Shown: positions 1-8,952, counted from the stretch's first letter. The stretch: DNA of 64,000 nucleotides from DASZQL01 sp964391865 (GCA_964391865.1 CAYMNQ010000001.1:930001-994000); one strand, 5' to 3'. The notes: generated from the letters alone by a model not told the origin. Made by a program: numbers and translations.

Positions 1-191
1 GGCCGCCACCGCAGATAGAGATGGACGTGGTCCTCGACGCCGCCGATGTCGTAGAGCACGCCCTTTTCCGCCCGGATGATGCCGCCGATGTACGGGTAGA
101 GGCGCTCTGCGAGTTCAGCGCTGATCCACGGCGCGCGGCCCTTGGTGGAGAAGACGACGTGAAGGAGGAGTTGGGAGTACGTGCCCGGCAT
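1..191 (-). CDS. REP-associated (RAYT/IS200-like) Y1 HUH transposase, N-terminal part only
   Basis: The reading frame starts at the ATG complementing 189-191 and runs off the left edge after 63 codons. It begins MPGTYSQLLLHVVFSTKGR, followed by an ER/YPYIGGIIR segment and then DHVHLYL. This is the usual opening of REP-associated tyrosine (Y1) transposases, in which the HxH pair is the metal-binding HUH motif. The catalytic Tyr lies outside the window. Enzymes of this family nick and join single-stranded DNA at hairpins and are thought to move REP palindromes. Hairpins are present just upstream (203-327), fitting that role. Whether the gene is intact cannot be seen. Confidence 0.85.
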   Translation of the reverse strand, partial: MPGTYSQLLLHVVFSTKGRAPWISAELAERLYPYIGGIIRAEKGVLYDIGGVEDHVHLYLRWR

Positions 192-202
192 GCTGAATCC
201 TT

Positions 203-327
203 CGCCCCTCTAGGGCGATAAAGATTAGGACGGACTCGTTCCATGGGTTCCGCGTCGGCGGGCGACCGGGGTCGCCCACCGACGCTTCACCCGTGGCTAC
301 AGTCCGGCGCCCCGTTGGGGCGGGGAC
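203..327. repeat. Cluster of three hairpins upstream of the transposase
   Basis: Three inverted repeats follow one another. At 203-217, CGCCC and GGGCG flank a 5-base loop. At 254-283 there are 14-base arms (GTCGGCGGGCGACC / GGTCGCCCACCGAC) with one mismatch and a 2-base loop. At 302-327, GTCC...CGCCCC and GGGGCG...GGAC surround GTT. REP-like palindromes often flank genes of this transposase family. They could be its substrates or simply structure its leader. Confidence 0.6.
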
Positions 328-353
328 TAGCGGCACAGATGAGAGAGTGTCGG

Positions 354-1778
354 TCACTCCCTGTCATCTTCCGACTCGCGCGGAAGTGGCTGTGGGATGC
401 GATCGGGTGGCCAGAAGACAAAGTCGTTGCCCGCGTGGGTGTCCTTCGAGAGAATCCGTTCTCGAACTTCAGCGGGGCGTTCGATTCCGCCATTGTCGAT
501 CGCATCAAATCCAACCGAGTATAGAATCGCGCCGGTCGGCGGTTCGCTCGATGTGGAAGTTGCGGGCACATAGCCAAATCGTCCATCGGAAGCGAGTGAG
601 TCCGTTGGGAGGCGGTTGAAATACCGCGGCACAAGTTCGTTAAGAGTGCGTGGCAGCGCGCCGCCATGATCTGCCCGATGCAGCTCGATCGCGATCGCGA
701 GTCGGGTTCCGCCAATGAGCGTTTCGCCCGATATGAAGACGGCATGTGCCGTGGAGATGGCGGGCAGCAGTACGCCGAGCGACCGGTGTTTTCGAGCCAA
801 TTGGGTCGCTTCCATTTCGAACACGCTGGTGTTTAGGCGGCCACTGGTCGGCGAAGACTGCGCCGCAGCGATCAAGCGATCGAAGAACAGATCGACATCT
901 CTGGTGGTGTTGGCGTGCGTCGATTGCAGTACCCATCGCGCCTGACCGAGTGTCATGTCAAAGACGGACTTGCGGTAAATCAACTGGATCACATCGTGCA
1001 ATTGAAGCCGCTCACCTTCGAGAGCTCTGACATACGACGGCGCTGACGCATGCTGGTTCAAAGTGTCGTGAAGCGCTTGCCAGAGGTTCCGATCAAACGT
1101 GCGTGAGTTCAACGCATTCTGCACCTCTTTGACACCGGCTGCGGCGATACTGCCTGACACCAGCCCGCCAATCAGCGATGGCTCGACCGCCATCAACTTC
1201 GAGAGGATCAGAATCTGTTCGAGCGAACGGGCGGCGGTGACCGCATCGCCGTTGGCGAAAGCGCCGCGGAGGTGCAAGAGCAGAAAACGGGAGATTCCGC
1301 GGCTCTTGCCGACAACAGGATCATGGTGCTCAAGCAGTGCCCCGGGCGGGTCAAGGAAATCGATGCGGAGGTGCCGGGGCAATTGATTGCACTCAATAAA
1401 GAACCCAGATCGCTCGAAGTCGTTCCATTCGCGCTCGGCGAACTCAAGAACTTTCGAGTCGTCGGACCGGCGAGCGGCTTCAGCAAGCGTTGAGATGCTC
1501 TCGTGCTCGTACTGACTAAACGCCTCGCCTTCGGCTTCAAGAAACTCGCGCAGCCGATCGCGCATGTGCTGATCCGCTTGCGCGATTCGTCCATGGAGTG
1601 ATTCAATCAGCGCGTACGCATCCGGGGCTGACGGATCGAGTTGAGCCGATTCGATGAGCGCAAGTCGTTTCGCGTGATAGTCAACAACTGGGAGCCGAGG
1701 CCAGTAGAAGCGCAGGACGACTGGAGCCGCGAGCAAACAAAGGACGAGTGCAACGCCCACAACTGCCTTCTTGAGCAT
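354..1778 (-). CDS. Membrane-anchored protein of unknown function (planctomycete type)
   Basis: This 474-residue protein starts at an ATG preceded by GGGGAG six bases upstream. Residues 5-22 form one hydrophobic segment (VVGVALVLCLLAAPVVL), an uncleaved anchor or signal sequence, so most of the chain is probably outside the cytoplasm. The middle is helical and shows no domain I recognise. The last ~90 residues have a pattern common in planctomycete envelope proteins and resembling type II pseudopilin tails: LPRTLNELVPRYF, ILYSVGFDAIDNGG and DFVFWPPD. The gene stands alone on the minus strand between the transposase remnant and the dehydrogenase. No function is assigned. Confidence 0.75.
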   Translation of the reverse strand: MLKKAVVGVALVLCLLAAPVVLRFYWPRLPVVDYHAKRLALIESAQLDPSAPDAYALIESLHGRIAQADQHMRDRLREFLEAEGEAFSQYEHESISTLAEAARRSDDSKVLEFAEREWNDFERSGFFIECNQLPRHLRIDFLDPPGALLEHHDPVVGKSRGISRFLLLHLRGAFANGDAVTAARSLEQILILSKLMAVEPSLIGGLVSGSIAAAGVKEVQNALNSRTFDRNLWQALHDTLNQHASAPSYVRALEGERLQLHDVIQLIYRKSVFDMTLGQARWVLQSTHANTTRDVDLFFDRLIAAAQSSPTSGRLNTSVFEMEATQLARKHRSLGVLLPAISTAHAVFISGETLIGGTRLAIAIELHRADHGGALPRTLNELVPRYFNRLPTDSLASDGRFGYVPATSTSSEPPTGAILYSVGFDAIDNGGIERPAEVRERILSKDTHAGNDFVFWPPDRIPQPLPRESEDDRE

Positions 1779-1818
1779 TCAGATCTCCCCAGAACTCTAA
1801 GAGGCCTTCGACTTCTCG

Positions 1819-2691
1819 CTACTTCTGCCCATACTCAAACACCCCACGCCCGCTCTTATCCCCCATCCGCCCCGCCGTCACGAGTTGCTTGAGCAGCGGG
1901 CACGGCCTGTAGCGGTCGTTGTTCAATCCTTCGGCGAGGACGTTCATGATGTGGGCGCAGGTATCCAGCCCGATGAAATCCGCGAGGCGGAGGGGGCCCA
2001 TCGGGAAATTGCAGCCGAGCTTCATGATGCCGTCGATCGCTTCGGGCTCGGCGACGCCCTCCATCCATGCATAGAACGCCTCGTTGATCATCGGCATCAG
2101 CACGCGGTTGGAGACGAAGCCGGCGCGGTCGTTCGCTTTCAGCGGCGTCTTGCCGAGTTTCGTCGCGAGCACGATGGTGCGCTCCGTGACTCCCGGGCTG
2201 GTCTGGATCGCGGGGATCACCTCGACGAGCTGCATGATCGGCACGGGGTTGAAGAAGTGCATGCCGACGACGCGCGACTGGCTTTCCTTGCTCCCCGCGG
2301 CGGTCGCGATCTCCGTGATCGAGATGCTTGAGGTGTTGGTGGCGAGGACGGTGTTGGTATCGGGGAACATCGCCGCGAGTTTGGTGAAGAGGTCTTTCTT
2401 CACCTTCACGTCTTCGATGACGGCTTCGACGACCCAGTCGGCACCCTTCAATCCTTCAAGGTCAGCCACGTAGCTAATGCGCGCGAGGGCGGCGTCCATA
2501 TCCGCCTTCTGCATCTTGCCCTTCTCGACGGCTTTGGACATGAATTTCTGGTGCGTGGCTTTGCACTTGTCGAGCGCGCCGGGGAACGAGTCGAAGACGC
2601 GGGCGTTCAAGCCGGCGACGGCGGCGACGTGGGCGATCCCGCCGCCCATCTGACCGCCGCCGAGGACTGCGATTGTGTTGATCTGGGACAT
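1819..2691 (-). CDS. hbd: 3-hydroxybutyryl-CoA dehydrogenase
   Basis: This 290-residue enzyme oxidises L-3-hydroxyacyl-CoA to 3-oxoacyl-CoA with NAD, or runs in reverse in butyrate/PHB-type pathways. The N-terminal Rossmann fold shows AVLGGGQMGGGIAHVAA. The catalytic-His region is GMHFFNPVPIMQLVEVI, and the helical C-terminal half has DRAGFVSNRVLMPMINEA, GPLRLADFIGLDT and the ending SGRGVFEYG. Size and motif order match the single-domain Hbd/PaaH family. The start chosen is the ATG at 2691 because AAAGG lies seven bases upstream; an in-frame extension of six codons is unlikely. No CoA-pathway partner is adjacent. Confidence 0.92.
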   Translation of the reverse strand: MSQINTIAVLGGGQMGGGIAHVAAVAGLNARVFDSFPGALDKCKATHQKFMSKAVEKGKMQKADMDAALARISYVADLEGLKGADWVVEAVIEDVKVKKDLFTKLAAMFPDTNTVLATNTSSISITEIATAAGSKESQSRVVGMHFFNPVPIMQLVEVIPAIQTSPGVTERTIVLATKLGKTPLKANDRAGFVSNRVLMPMINEAFYAWMEGVAEPEAIDGIMKLGCNFPMGPLRLADFIGLDTCAHIMNVLAEGLNNDRYRPCPLLKQLVTAGRMGDKSGRGVFEYGQK

Positions 2692-2700
2692 TGATGAACC

Positions 2701-2771
2701 TTTCACCACGGAGACACGGGAAGCACGGAGAAGACATTTTCACCGCGGAGACGCGGAGAGCGCGGAGAAGA
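2701..2771. repeat. Tandem copies of the CACCACGGAGACACGGAG-type repeat
   Basis: Two adjacent direct units (2701-2734 and 2737-2771) each read roughly TTCACC-CGGAGA-CGGAGAGC-CGGAGAAG. The second carries CACGG-to-CGCGG changes throughout. The same family appears near 29283, 29465, 30565 and 30682, and a degenerate trace at 12573-12594. It lies immediately upstream of hbd, partly overlapping its ribosome-binding region. Confidence 0.85.
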
Positions 2772-2936
2772 AGGTTGGATTGTAAGAGATTGGGCGGGCG
2801 GGTCAGATGAACGCGGCGGGCCGGATTGTGCGCGCTTGCGGTTGTTGTCGGCGGCGATTTCACGCCGCGCGAAGAGCGGCTGGCGGTATGACCACCCGGC
2901 GGCAGATACTCCCCCACTCTTCTCAGGAGGTTGCGC

Positions 2937-4037
2937 ATGACTCTTCGCTGCGGATGGCTTGGCACGCTCGCCGGGGTGTTTTCGATCGTCGGGATTTCGG
3001 CCTTTGTGTCGGCGCAGAACGCTCCGCCGCCGAGTACGCCAGCGCCGGCCCCCGCGAGCGGCGGCGATGCGAAGCCCGCCGAGCCGGAACTCGCAGGGGC
3101 GGCGAAGGTGCGGGCGGAGGCGGAGAAGCTGAAGCCGATGGTGCGCTCGGAGCTGGCGCGGAAGTTCCTCGATGGCGCGAAGCTGCTGCCCGAGACGAAG
3201 CCGATCACGTTGTACAACAAGCGGGCGGAGCGCCGGTGGGCAACCGAGGCGCAGTACCGGTCGCTGAGTGAGCCGGAGCAGCAGGGCTTCGAAACACGCC
3301 AGCTCAGCGCGGACTTCTACTACAGCACGCGCTACGGCTCGCCCGTGACGTACGCGCGGGCGCTCGACCTCATCGCGCCCTCTGGCGCGAAGCCGCCCCT
3401 GCTGTCGCTCTCCGGCGCGCGGGTGATGGACTTCGGCTGCGGCAGCCTGGGGCAGGCGCGGATGATGGCGGCGAGCGGCGCGAAGGTCGTCGGCGTGGAC
3501 GTCGACCCGATGCTCGCGGCGCTGTACGCGCGGCCGGAGGATCAGGGCGCGATGCCCGCGCTCGACCCGAGCACCAGCGGGCACGTTTCACTCGTGATCG
3601 GCAATTGGCCCGAGCAGGCGGCGGCACGCGACGCCATCGGCGGGCGGTTCGACCTCATCATCTCGAAGAACACTCTGAAGATGGGCTACGTTCACCCGTC
3701 GCAGGAAGTGGACAAGCGGATGCTGCTGAACCTGAACGTCAGCGACGAGGAGTTCGTAAGAGCGGCGTTCGACGCGCTTGCGCCGGGCGGGCTGCTGGTG
3801 ACCTACAACCTCTCGCCCGCGCCCGCGAAACCGGGAGGGAAGTACATCCCGTGGGCGGAGGGGAAATGCCCCTTCGCGCGCGAGCTGTTCGAGAAGGCCG
3901 GTTTTAAGGTGCTGAAATTCGACGAGCCGGACCACGACGCGGGCCGCGCGATGTTCGAGGCGCTCGGCTACGCGGCGAAGAACGAAGCGGGCGAGGTTGA
4001 CCTCTTCGCTGAGTACACGATCGTGCAGCGGCCGTGA
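2937..4037 (+). CDS. Exported protein with a class I SAM-methyltransferase-like fold
   Basis: The ATG at 2937 is set by a perfect AGGAGG six bases upstream; a TTG two codons earlier is not needed. The 366-residue product begins with a signal peptide (positive MTLRCG, hydrophobic LGTLAGVFSIVGISAFV, then SAQ), followed by a Pro/Ala-rich linker to about residue 45. The body carries a methyltransferase motif I (VMDFGCGSLGQARMM) and the acidic turn VVGVDVDP. Later come FDLIISKNTLKMGY and LAPGGLLVTYNLS, in the usual order. SAM is not expected outside the cytoplasm, so the substrate, or whether the fold is still catalytic, is unclear. It stands alone on the plus strand. Confidence 0.7.
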   Translation: MTLRCGWLGTLAGVFSIVGISAFVSAQNAPPPSTPAPAPASGGDAKPAEPELAGAAKVRAEAEKLKPMVRSELARKFLDGAKLLPETKPITLYNKRAERRWATEAQYRSLSEPEQQGFETRQLSADFYYSTRYGSPVTYARALDLIAPSGAKPPLLSLSGARVMDFGCGSLGQARMMAASGAKVVGVDVDPMLAALYARPEDQGAMPALDPSTSGHVSLVIGNWPEQAAARDAIGGRFDLIISKNTLKMGYVHPSQEVDKRMLLNLNVSDEEFVRAAFDALAPGGLLVTYNLSPAPAKPGGKYIPWAEGKCPFARELFEKAGFKVLKFDEPDHDAGRAMFEALGYAAKNEAGEVDLFAEYTIVQRP

Positions 4038-4088
4038 GGCAACATTTCCCCGCGGCGAACTTCGCGGCCCGATTAGGATGCGAAGCCG

Positions 4089-5111
4089 ATGCCCTCCGCC
4101 GCTGACCCGCATCCTCTGCCCGCCCCGCCACCCTCGGTTTGGGGGATGTTGTGGCGTTCGCGTCCGGCGGCGGTGGGGTCCGTCATTCTTCTGGCGCTCG
4201 TGCTCGTGTGCCTCGGGTCATTGCCATTCACGTTGGGGCGGGCGGAACAGAGGGGGGCGGGCGGGCCGGCGCGATACGCCGCGGGCGAGTTGGACGGGCT
4301 GCTTTTGCCGCCGGCGTGGGCACCGAAGCGCGAGGCGGAAGCCCGCCGCGCGACCGAGCTTCGAGCACGCGGCGCGGCCACCGGCGGCGTGATGGGCACC
4401 GACCGGCTCGGGCGCGACCTGTTCACGCGCTGCCTCGCCGGCGGTGGCGTCTCGATCGGCATCGGGCTGGCGGCGGCGGCGATCAGCGTCATCATCGGCA
4501 CGCTCTACGGCGCGCTCGCCGGGCTCGTCGGCGGCGCAATCGACGCGTTCATGATGCGCGTCGTCGACATTCTCTACGGCTTGCCGTACATCCTGCTGGT
4601 CGTGCTGCTCGCCGTCGCGGGCGATGCGCTCATCGACCGCTTCGGCGAAATCTCCCCCGGTGCGCGGTCGGCGATGGAGATCGGCATCCTGCTCATCGCG
4701 ATCGGCGGCGTCAGTTGGCTCACCATGGCGCGCGTGATCCGGGGGCAGGTGCTGAGTCTGCGCGAACAGCCCTTCATGGAAGCCGCCCGCGCCATCGGCG
4801 TTCCCTTCCGCGCGCAGTTCTTCCGGCACCTGCTGCCGAACCTGATCGGCCCGATCATGGTCTACGCGACGCTGACGGTGCCGCAGGCGATCCTGCAGGA
4901 ATCGTTCCTCAGCTTCCTGGGCATCGGCGTGAAGCCGCCGCTGCCCAGTTGGGGCAACCTCGCCGCCGAGGGATTGAGCGAGTTGAACCCCGTGCGCGTG
5001 CGCTGGTGGCTGATCGTGTTCCCATGCCTGCTGCTGGCGGTCACGCTCGTCTCGCTGAACTTCGTGGGCGAGGGTCTGCGCGAAGCGGTGGACCCGAAGC
5101 GGAGGAAGTGA
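4089..5111 (+). CDS. ABC transporter permease, OppC/DppC type (first copy)
   Basis: This 340-residue inner-membrane subunit opens the importer operon. After one N-terminal membrane segment (PAAVGSVILLALVLVCLGSL) comes a periplasmic loop with GTDRLGRDLFTRCL, the OppC hallmark. The BPD_transp_1 domain follows, with at least four more membrane segments. The EAA-loop region reads FMEAARAIGVPFRAQFFRHLLPN, which contacts the ATPase. The C-terminus, REAVDPKRRK, is nearly the same as in the second OppC at 8945-10465, so these two are paralogs in one operon. About 300 bases separate it from the binding-protein gene. Confidence 0.9.
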   Translation: MPSAADPHPLPAPPPSVWGMLWRSRPAAVGSVILLALVLVCLGSLPFTLGRAEQRGAGGPARYAAGELDGLLLPPAWAPKREAEARRATELRARGAATGGVMGTDRLGRDLFTRCLAGGGVSIGIGLAAAAISVIIGTLYGALAGLVGGAIDAFMMRVVDILYGLPYILLVVLLAVAGDALIDRFGEISPGARSAMEIGILLIAIGGVSWLTMARVIRGQVLSLREQPFMEAARAIGVPFRAQFFRHLLPNLIGPIMVYATLTVPQAILQESFLSFLGIGVKPPLPSWGNLAAEGLSELNPVRVRWWLIVFPCLLLAVTLVSLNFVGEGLREAVDPKRRK

Positions 5112-5414
5112 GGCTTGGGGCTTTGGGCTTGAGGCTTGGGGCTTGAGGGTGCCGCGAGATGGCTTTGCATTGCAACTCGTGCTGCTCAATCTCGTGTTGC
5201 TGCTTTTCCCCTCACGGCACCAGCACGCACACCCGGGGCCGTGTGCGAGCCGCGCGAATTCACGGCGGATCATCACGCCCCGAGCGATTTCGCCTGACTC
5301 GGCGGAACCGAGTTGAGACACCAAGCCGCGTGAATCGTGAGTAGCATGATCGGGCATGACCGCCGGGCGTTGCCCGGCCGCCGCGATCCGCCCGAGCGAA
5401 GAGGCCGCCGCATC
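5112..5414. other. Gap between permease and binding-protein genes, with a word-type repeat
   Basis: The first ~40 bases (5111-5149) are a low-complexity run built from GGCTTGGGG, CTTTGGGCTT and GAGGCTTGGGG. The same word family recurs inverted at 58171-58195 and inside the hydrolase gene at 24053-24074. The rest has small inverted repeats (CACACCCGGGGCCGTGTG near 5227) but no convincing gene, promoter or U-tract terminator. Confidence 0.6.
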
Positions 5415-7400
5415 ATGAACAACCGCTTCGGCTTGAAAGACTTCGTGCTGCTCGCGCTGGTGCTGGGCGTGGGCGTCTCGGTGTTCCTGAGCATGGTGCA
5501 GGAAGACCGGCGCTGGACCCGCATGAATGAACTGGCGGGCAAAATCGAGTCTCAGGAGAACCAGATCGGTCAGCTCATCCGCCGACTGGACGAGCGCGAG
5601 AACGATCTGCGCGAACTGGTCTCCGCGGTGCGCGCCACGCAGCAGCAATTGGGAGACGTCGCCGCCGCGCTGAAGGGCGGCGCTATGATCGCGCCGCCGT
5701 CCGGCCCGCGCGCGGGAGACTCCCCCACCGTCATAACGCCGCCGAGTGCGCGCGGTGATGAATCGTGGGCGCGCCCGGGCGTGCCGGTCACGCGGCCAAA
5801 AGACCGCTACTCGAAGCTCGACTCGAGCACGCTCCCAGGCTACGCGGAGGGGGGCAGCTTCACCGAGATTTTCGAGGCGCAGCCGCCGCGGATCATGCCG
5901 TACACCTACGCCGACACCTACGGCCGGCGGATCACCGAGATGGTCGCGGAGTTCCTCGCTGACTTCGATAACGACGGCAAGATTCTGAAGGGCGTGCTCG
6001 CCGAGGCGTGGCAGTACGACCCCAACGGCCTATGGCTCCGCGCCAAGCTCCGCCCAAACGCGCGGTTCAGCGACGGCTCGCCCGTGACCGCGGAGGATGT
6101 TCGCTACACCTTCCACGACTACATGTTCAACCCGGAGATCGAAGCCGAGCGCTTCCGCAGCGTCTACAACCCCATCAAGAAAGTGAGCGTCATCGCGCCG
6201 GACGTGGTGGAGTTCGAGTTCGTCGCGCCGAAGTTCAACAACGACCAACTCGCGCTGCGCCTCGCGGTGATCCCGAAATCGTTCTACTCAAAGCTGACGC
6301 CCAGCGAGATCAACGGTGCCACCGGGCTGCTCGTCGGTTCCGGGCCCTACAAGCTGGCGACGCTCGACCCCGCGGCACAGTGGCGGCCCGGGCAGGACAT
6401 CGTGCTCGTCCGCAACGAGCAGTACTGGGGCCCGCTCCCCGCGATCCGCGAGCTGCGCTTCAAGGTCATCACCGACGGCGTGGCCCGCATGGTCAACTAC
6501 GAGAACGGCGAGGGCGGCATGATCCGCCCCACGTTCGAGCAGTACGCGCGCAAGAAGACCGATCCCGAATTCGTCAAGAAGCACACCATCCTCGCGTGGC
6601 CCAACATCCGATCGGGCTACGCGTTCATCGCGTGGAACTGCGGCGAGCGGCTGGGCAAGCTGACCCCCTTCCACGACGCGCGCGTACGCCTCGCGATGAC
6701 GCACCTGCTCGACCGCGAGCGGATCAAGCGCGACGTGTACGAAGACCTGGGGCTGGTCGCCACCGGGCCGTTCAACCCTTTCGCCGAACAAGCGGACCCG
6801 GAGTTGAAGCCGTGGCCCTTTGATCTGGCGCGGGCGCGCGAACTGCTCGCCGAGGCGGGCTGGCGCGACACCGATTCCGACGGCGTGCTCGAAAACCCGC
6901 GCAGCGACGAATTCACTTTCGAGTTCACCTACGCCACCGGCAGCGAAGCGGGCAAGCGCATTGCGGCATACCTGCAGGACCAGTGCGCGAAGGTGGGCAT
7001 CCGCTGCACCACCCGCGTGATCGACTGGTCAGTCTTCCAGACGGCGCACAAGTCGCGTGACTTCGACGCGCTCACCATGCAGTGGTCGCCCAACGACCCC
7101 GAGATCGACCCCTTCCAGGTGTGGCACTCGAAGTCCATCGCGAATCAGGGCGACAATTTTTCCCAGTGGCGCAGCGAGCGGGCCGACGCGCTGATCGAGC
7201 AGGCGCGGCTCGAACTCGACCACGACAAGCGGATGAAACTCTGGCACGAGTTGCACCGCGTAATCCACGACGAGCAGCCGTACACCTTCCTGTGCAACCT
7301 GCCGTGGCTCCGATTCGTCGAAACGCGCCTGTCGAACATCAAGACGTACCCGATGGGGCTTGATTTCCGCGAGTGGTACATCCCGGCCGACCGGCAGTGA
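5415..7400 (+). CDS. Peptide-type ABC transporter solute-binding protein, membrane tethered
   Basis: This 661-residue member of the SBP_bac_5 (DppA/OppA) family captures the transported ligand outside the membrane. I start it at ATG 5415 (MNNRFGLKDF), which puts the hydrophobic segment FVLLALVLGVGVSVFL at residues 10-25. An obvious signal-peptidase site or lipobox is missing. Residues ~30-85 form a probable coiled coil rich in E/Q/R, then a Pro-rich linker to ~140. The binding fold follows, with MPYTYADTYGRRI, LRPNARFSDGSPVTAEDVRY, VGSGPYKL, FIAWNCGERLGKL and the C-terminal LWHELHRVIHDEQPYTF. It therefore seems to be a tethered receptor on a stalk. The downstream oppB starts eight bases after its stop. 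Confidence 0.9.
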   Translation: MNNRFGLKDFVLLALVLGVGVSVFLSMVQEDRRWTRMNELAGKIESQENQIGQLIRRLDERENDLRELVSAVRATQQQLGDVAAALKGGAMIAPPSGPRAGDSPTVITPPSARGDESWARPGVPVTRPKDRYSKLDSSTLPGYAEGGSFTEIFEAQPPRIMPYTYADTYGRRITEMVAEFLADFDNDGKILKGVLAEAWQYDPNGLWLRAKLRPNARFSDGSPVTAEDVRYTFHDYMFNPEIEAERFRSVYNPIKKVSVIAPDVVEFEFVAPKFNNDQLALRLAVIPKSFYSKLTPSEINGATGLLVGSGPYKLATLDPAAQWRPGQDIVLVRNEQYWGPLPAIRELRFKVITDGVARMVNYENGEGGMIRPTFEQYARKKTDPEFVKKHTILAWPNIRSGYAFIAWNCGERLGKLTPFHDARVRLAMTHLLDRERIKRDVYEDLGLVATGPFNPFAEQADPELKPWPFDLARARELLAEAGWRDTDSDGVLENPRSDEFTFEFTYATGSEAGKRIAAYLQDQCAKVGIRCTTRVIDWSVFQTAHKSRDFDALTMQWSPNDPEIDPFQVWHSKSIANQGDNFSQWRSERADALIEQARLELDHDKRMKLWHELHRVIHDEQPYTFLCNLPWLRFVETRLSNIKTYPMGLDFREWYIPADRQ

Positions 7401-7407
7401 CGCCCCG

Positions 7408-8952
7408 ATGACGACCTACCTGCTCCGCCGACTGCTGCTGATGATCCCGACGCTGATCGGGATCACTTTCGTCGTGTTCATGCTGATCGCGCTCTCGCCG
7501 GGGGGCATCGGCGCGGCGCTGACCGCCGCGGGAGTGGGCGGGTCGGATGCCTCCTCGCGCGCCCAACTCGAAGCGTACCTCGAGGACCGCTACGGGCTGA
7601 ACGATCCGCCCATCACGCAATACGCCCGCTGGCTGGCGCGTGTCTCGCCGGTGAAGTTCGGCCCGCGCGATCAGGTGGACCCGCGCGGCGAGCTGGTCCG
7701 CCCGCCGAGGGAACTCGCCCCGCCGATTCTTGCGGGGCTTTGGTACGGCGAGTCTTCTGTGAACAGCATCACCGAGATCGCCGAGCCGACTTTGGTGGCA
7801 CGGGAGAGCGCGACCGCCGAGGAGCGCCATGTGGCGTACCGGGCCGCGGCGCGGCGCTCGGCGGAGGCGCGGGCCGCGTTCATCGGCGCGCGGGTGCGCT
7901 TGAATGAAGCGCTGGCGCTGTACGCGAGCGCCGCCGAGCTGCGCGGCGTGCTCGACGCGGAGGGCAAGCCCAAGCCCGCGGCGTTCGAGCGCATCACACC
8001 CGATCATGCGCGCCCTGAGTTCGCCGCCGTCGAAACGACGGGCAACGAAGCGCTCGCCGCGTGGCGCGCCGCGGAGCGGGAACGCTCGAACCTGATCGGC
8101 GTCTTCAACACCAAGCCCTACCCGCAGGCGGGCGTGCCGATCATCCCCGGCGTGCTGAGCCTCGCGAAGCCCGATCTCGGCTCATCCTTCAGCCGCTCGC
8201 GCCCGGTGAGCGAATTGATCGGCGAGGCGCTGCCTGTGACGATGATGCTGAACCTGATCGCGTTCCCGATCATCTATCTGATCGCGGTGCCGAGCGGCGT
8301 GCTCGCCGCCGTCAACCGCGGGAAGTGGTTCGACATCCTCAGCGGCATTGTGTTCGTCGCGCTGTGGTCGATCCCCGCGGTGGTCGCGGGTGTGCTGATG
8401 GTGGGGTTCCTCGCTGGGAAGAACTACCTCGGCTGGTTCCCCGCGGGCGGCTTGAACTCGCGCGACGCCGCCGAGTTCCTGTTCCTGCCGTCGTTCGATC
8501 CGTCGGGCGCGTTCCAGCGCGGCTGGCTGCTGGACCGGCTGTGGCACGTCGCGCTGCCGGTGGCGTGCCTCGTGTACGCGGGGTTCGCGGTGCTGTCGAA
8601 GCAGACGCGCGCCGCGATGCTCGACAATTTCGACGCTGATTACGTGCGCACCGCGCGGGCGAAGGGTTTGCCGCCGAGCGATGTGGCGCTGCGCCATGTG
8701 CTGCGCAACAGCCTGCTGCCGGTGGTGACGATGTTCGCGAGCATCTTCCCCGCGATGCTCGCGGGCTCGGTGGTGATCGAGCGGATCTTCTCGATCCCGG
8801 GGATGGGGAGTTTGCTGATCGACGCGATCAACCTGCGCGACCGCGAGCTGCTGCTGGCGAACGCGCTGATGATCGGCGCGGTGAACCTGCTGGCGCTGCT
8901 GCTCGCCGACCTGCTCTACGCGGCCCTTGATCCGAGGATCACCTATGAGTAG
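7408..8952 (+). CDS. ABC transporter permease, OppB/DppB type, with enlarged periplasmic loop
   Basis: The product has 514 residues, whereas OppB proteins are usually ~310-340. It starts MTTYLLRRLLLMIPTLIGIT, the standard OppB opening, and the PAGG...LPSFDP region and the C-terminal half are typical: RAAMLDNFDADYVRTARAKG is the EAA loop, and it ends ADLLYAALDPRITYE. The extra length lies between membrane helix 1 and the conserved LGSSFSRSRPVSELI (about residues 45-250), an Ala/Arg/Glu-rich and mostly helical loop expected to be outside. It may dock the tethered binding protein; that is inference. It overlaps the next permease gene by eight bases. Confidence 0.9.
   Translation: MTTYLLRRLLLMIPTLIGITFVVFMLIALSPGGIGAALTAAGVGGSDASSRAQLEAYLEDRYGLNDPPITQYARWLARVSPVKFGPRDQVDPRGELVRPPRELAPPILAGLWYGESSVNSITEIAEPTLVARESATAEERHVAYRAAARRSAEARAAFIGARVRLNEALALYASAAELRGVLDAEGKPKPAAFERITPDHARPEFAAVETTGNEALAAWRAAERERSNLIGVFNTKPYPQAGVPIIPGVLSLAKPDLGSSFSRSRPVSELIGEALPVTMMLNLIAFPIIYLIAVPSGVLAAVNRGKWFDILSGIVFVALWSIPAVVAGVLMVGFLAGKNYLGWFPAGGLNSRDAAEFLFLPSFDPSGAFQRGWLLDRLWHVALPVACLVYAGFAVLSKQTRAAMLDNFDADYVRTARAKGLPPSDVALRHVLRNSLLPVVTMFASIFPAMLAGSVVIERIFSIPGMGSLLIDAINLRDRELLLANALMIGAVNLLALLLADLLYAALDPRITYE

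Noticed and set aside
2474..3584. Minus-strand frames across the repeat and methyltransferase gene
   Set aside because: They include translated repeat (LRALRVSAV-type) and antisense of the exported methyltransferase-like gene.
4218..5648. 476-codon minus-strand frame across the permease gene and gap
   Set aside because: Overlaps a clear OppC gene; the sequence is low in hydrophobic order and has no motif.
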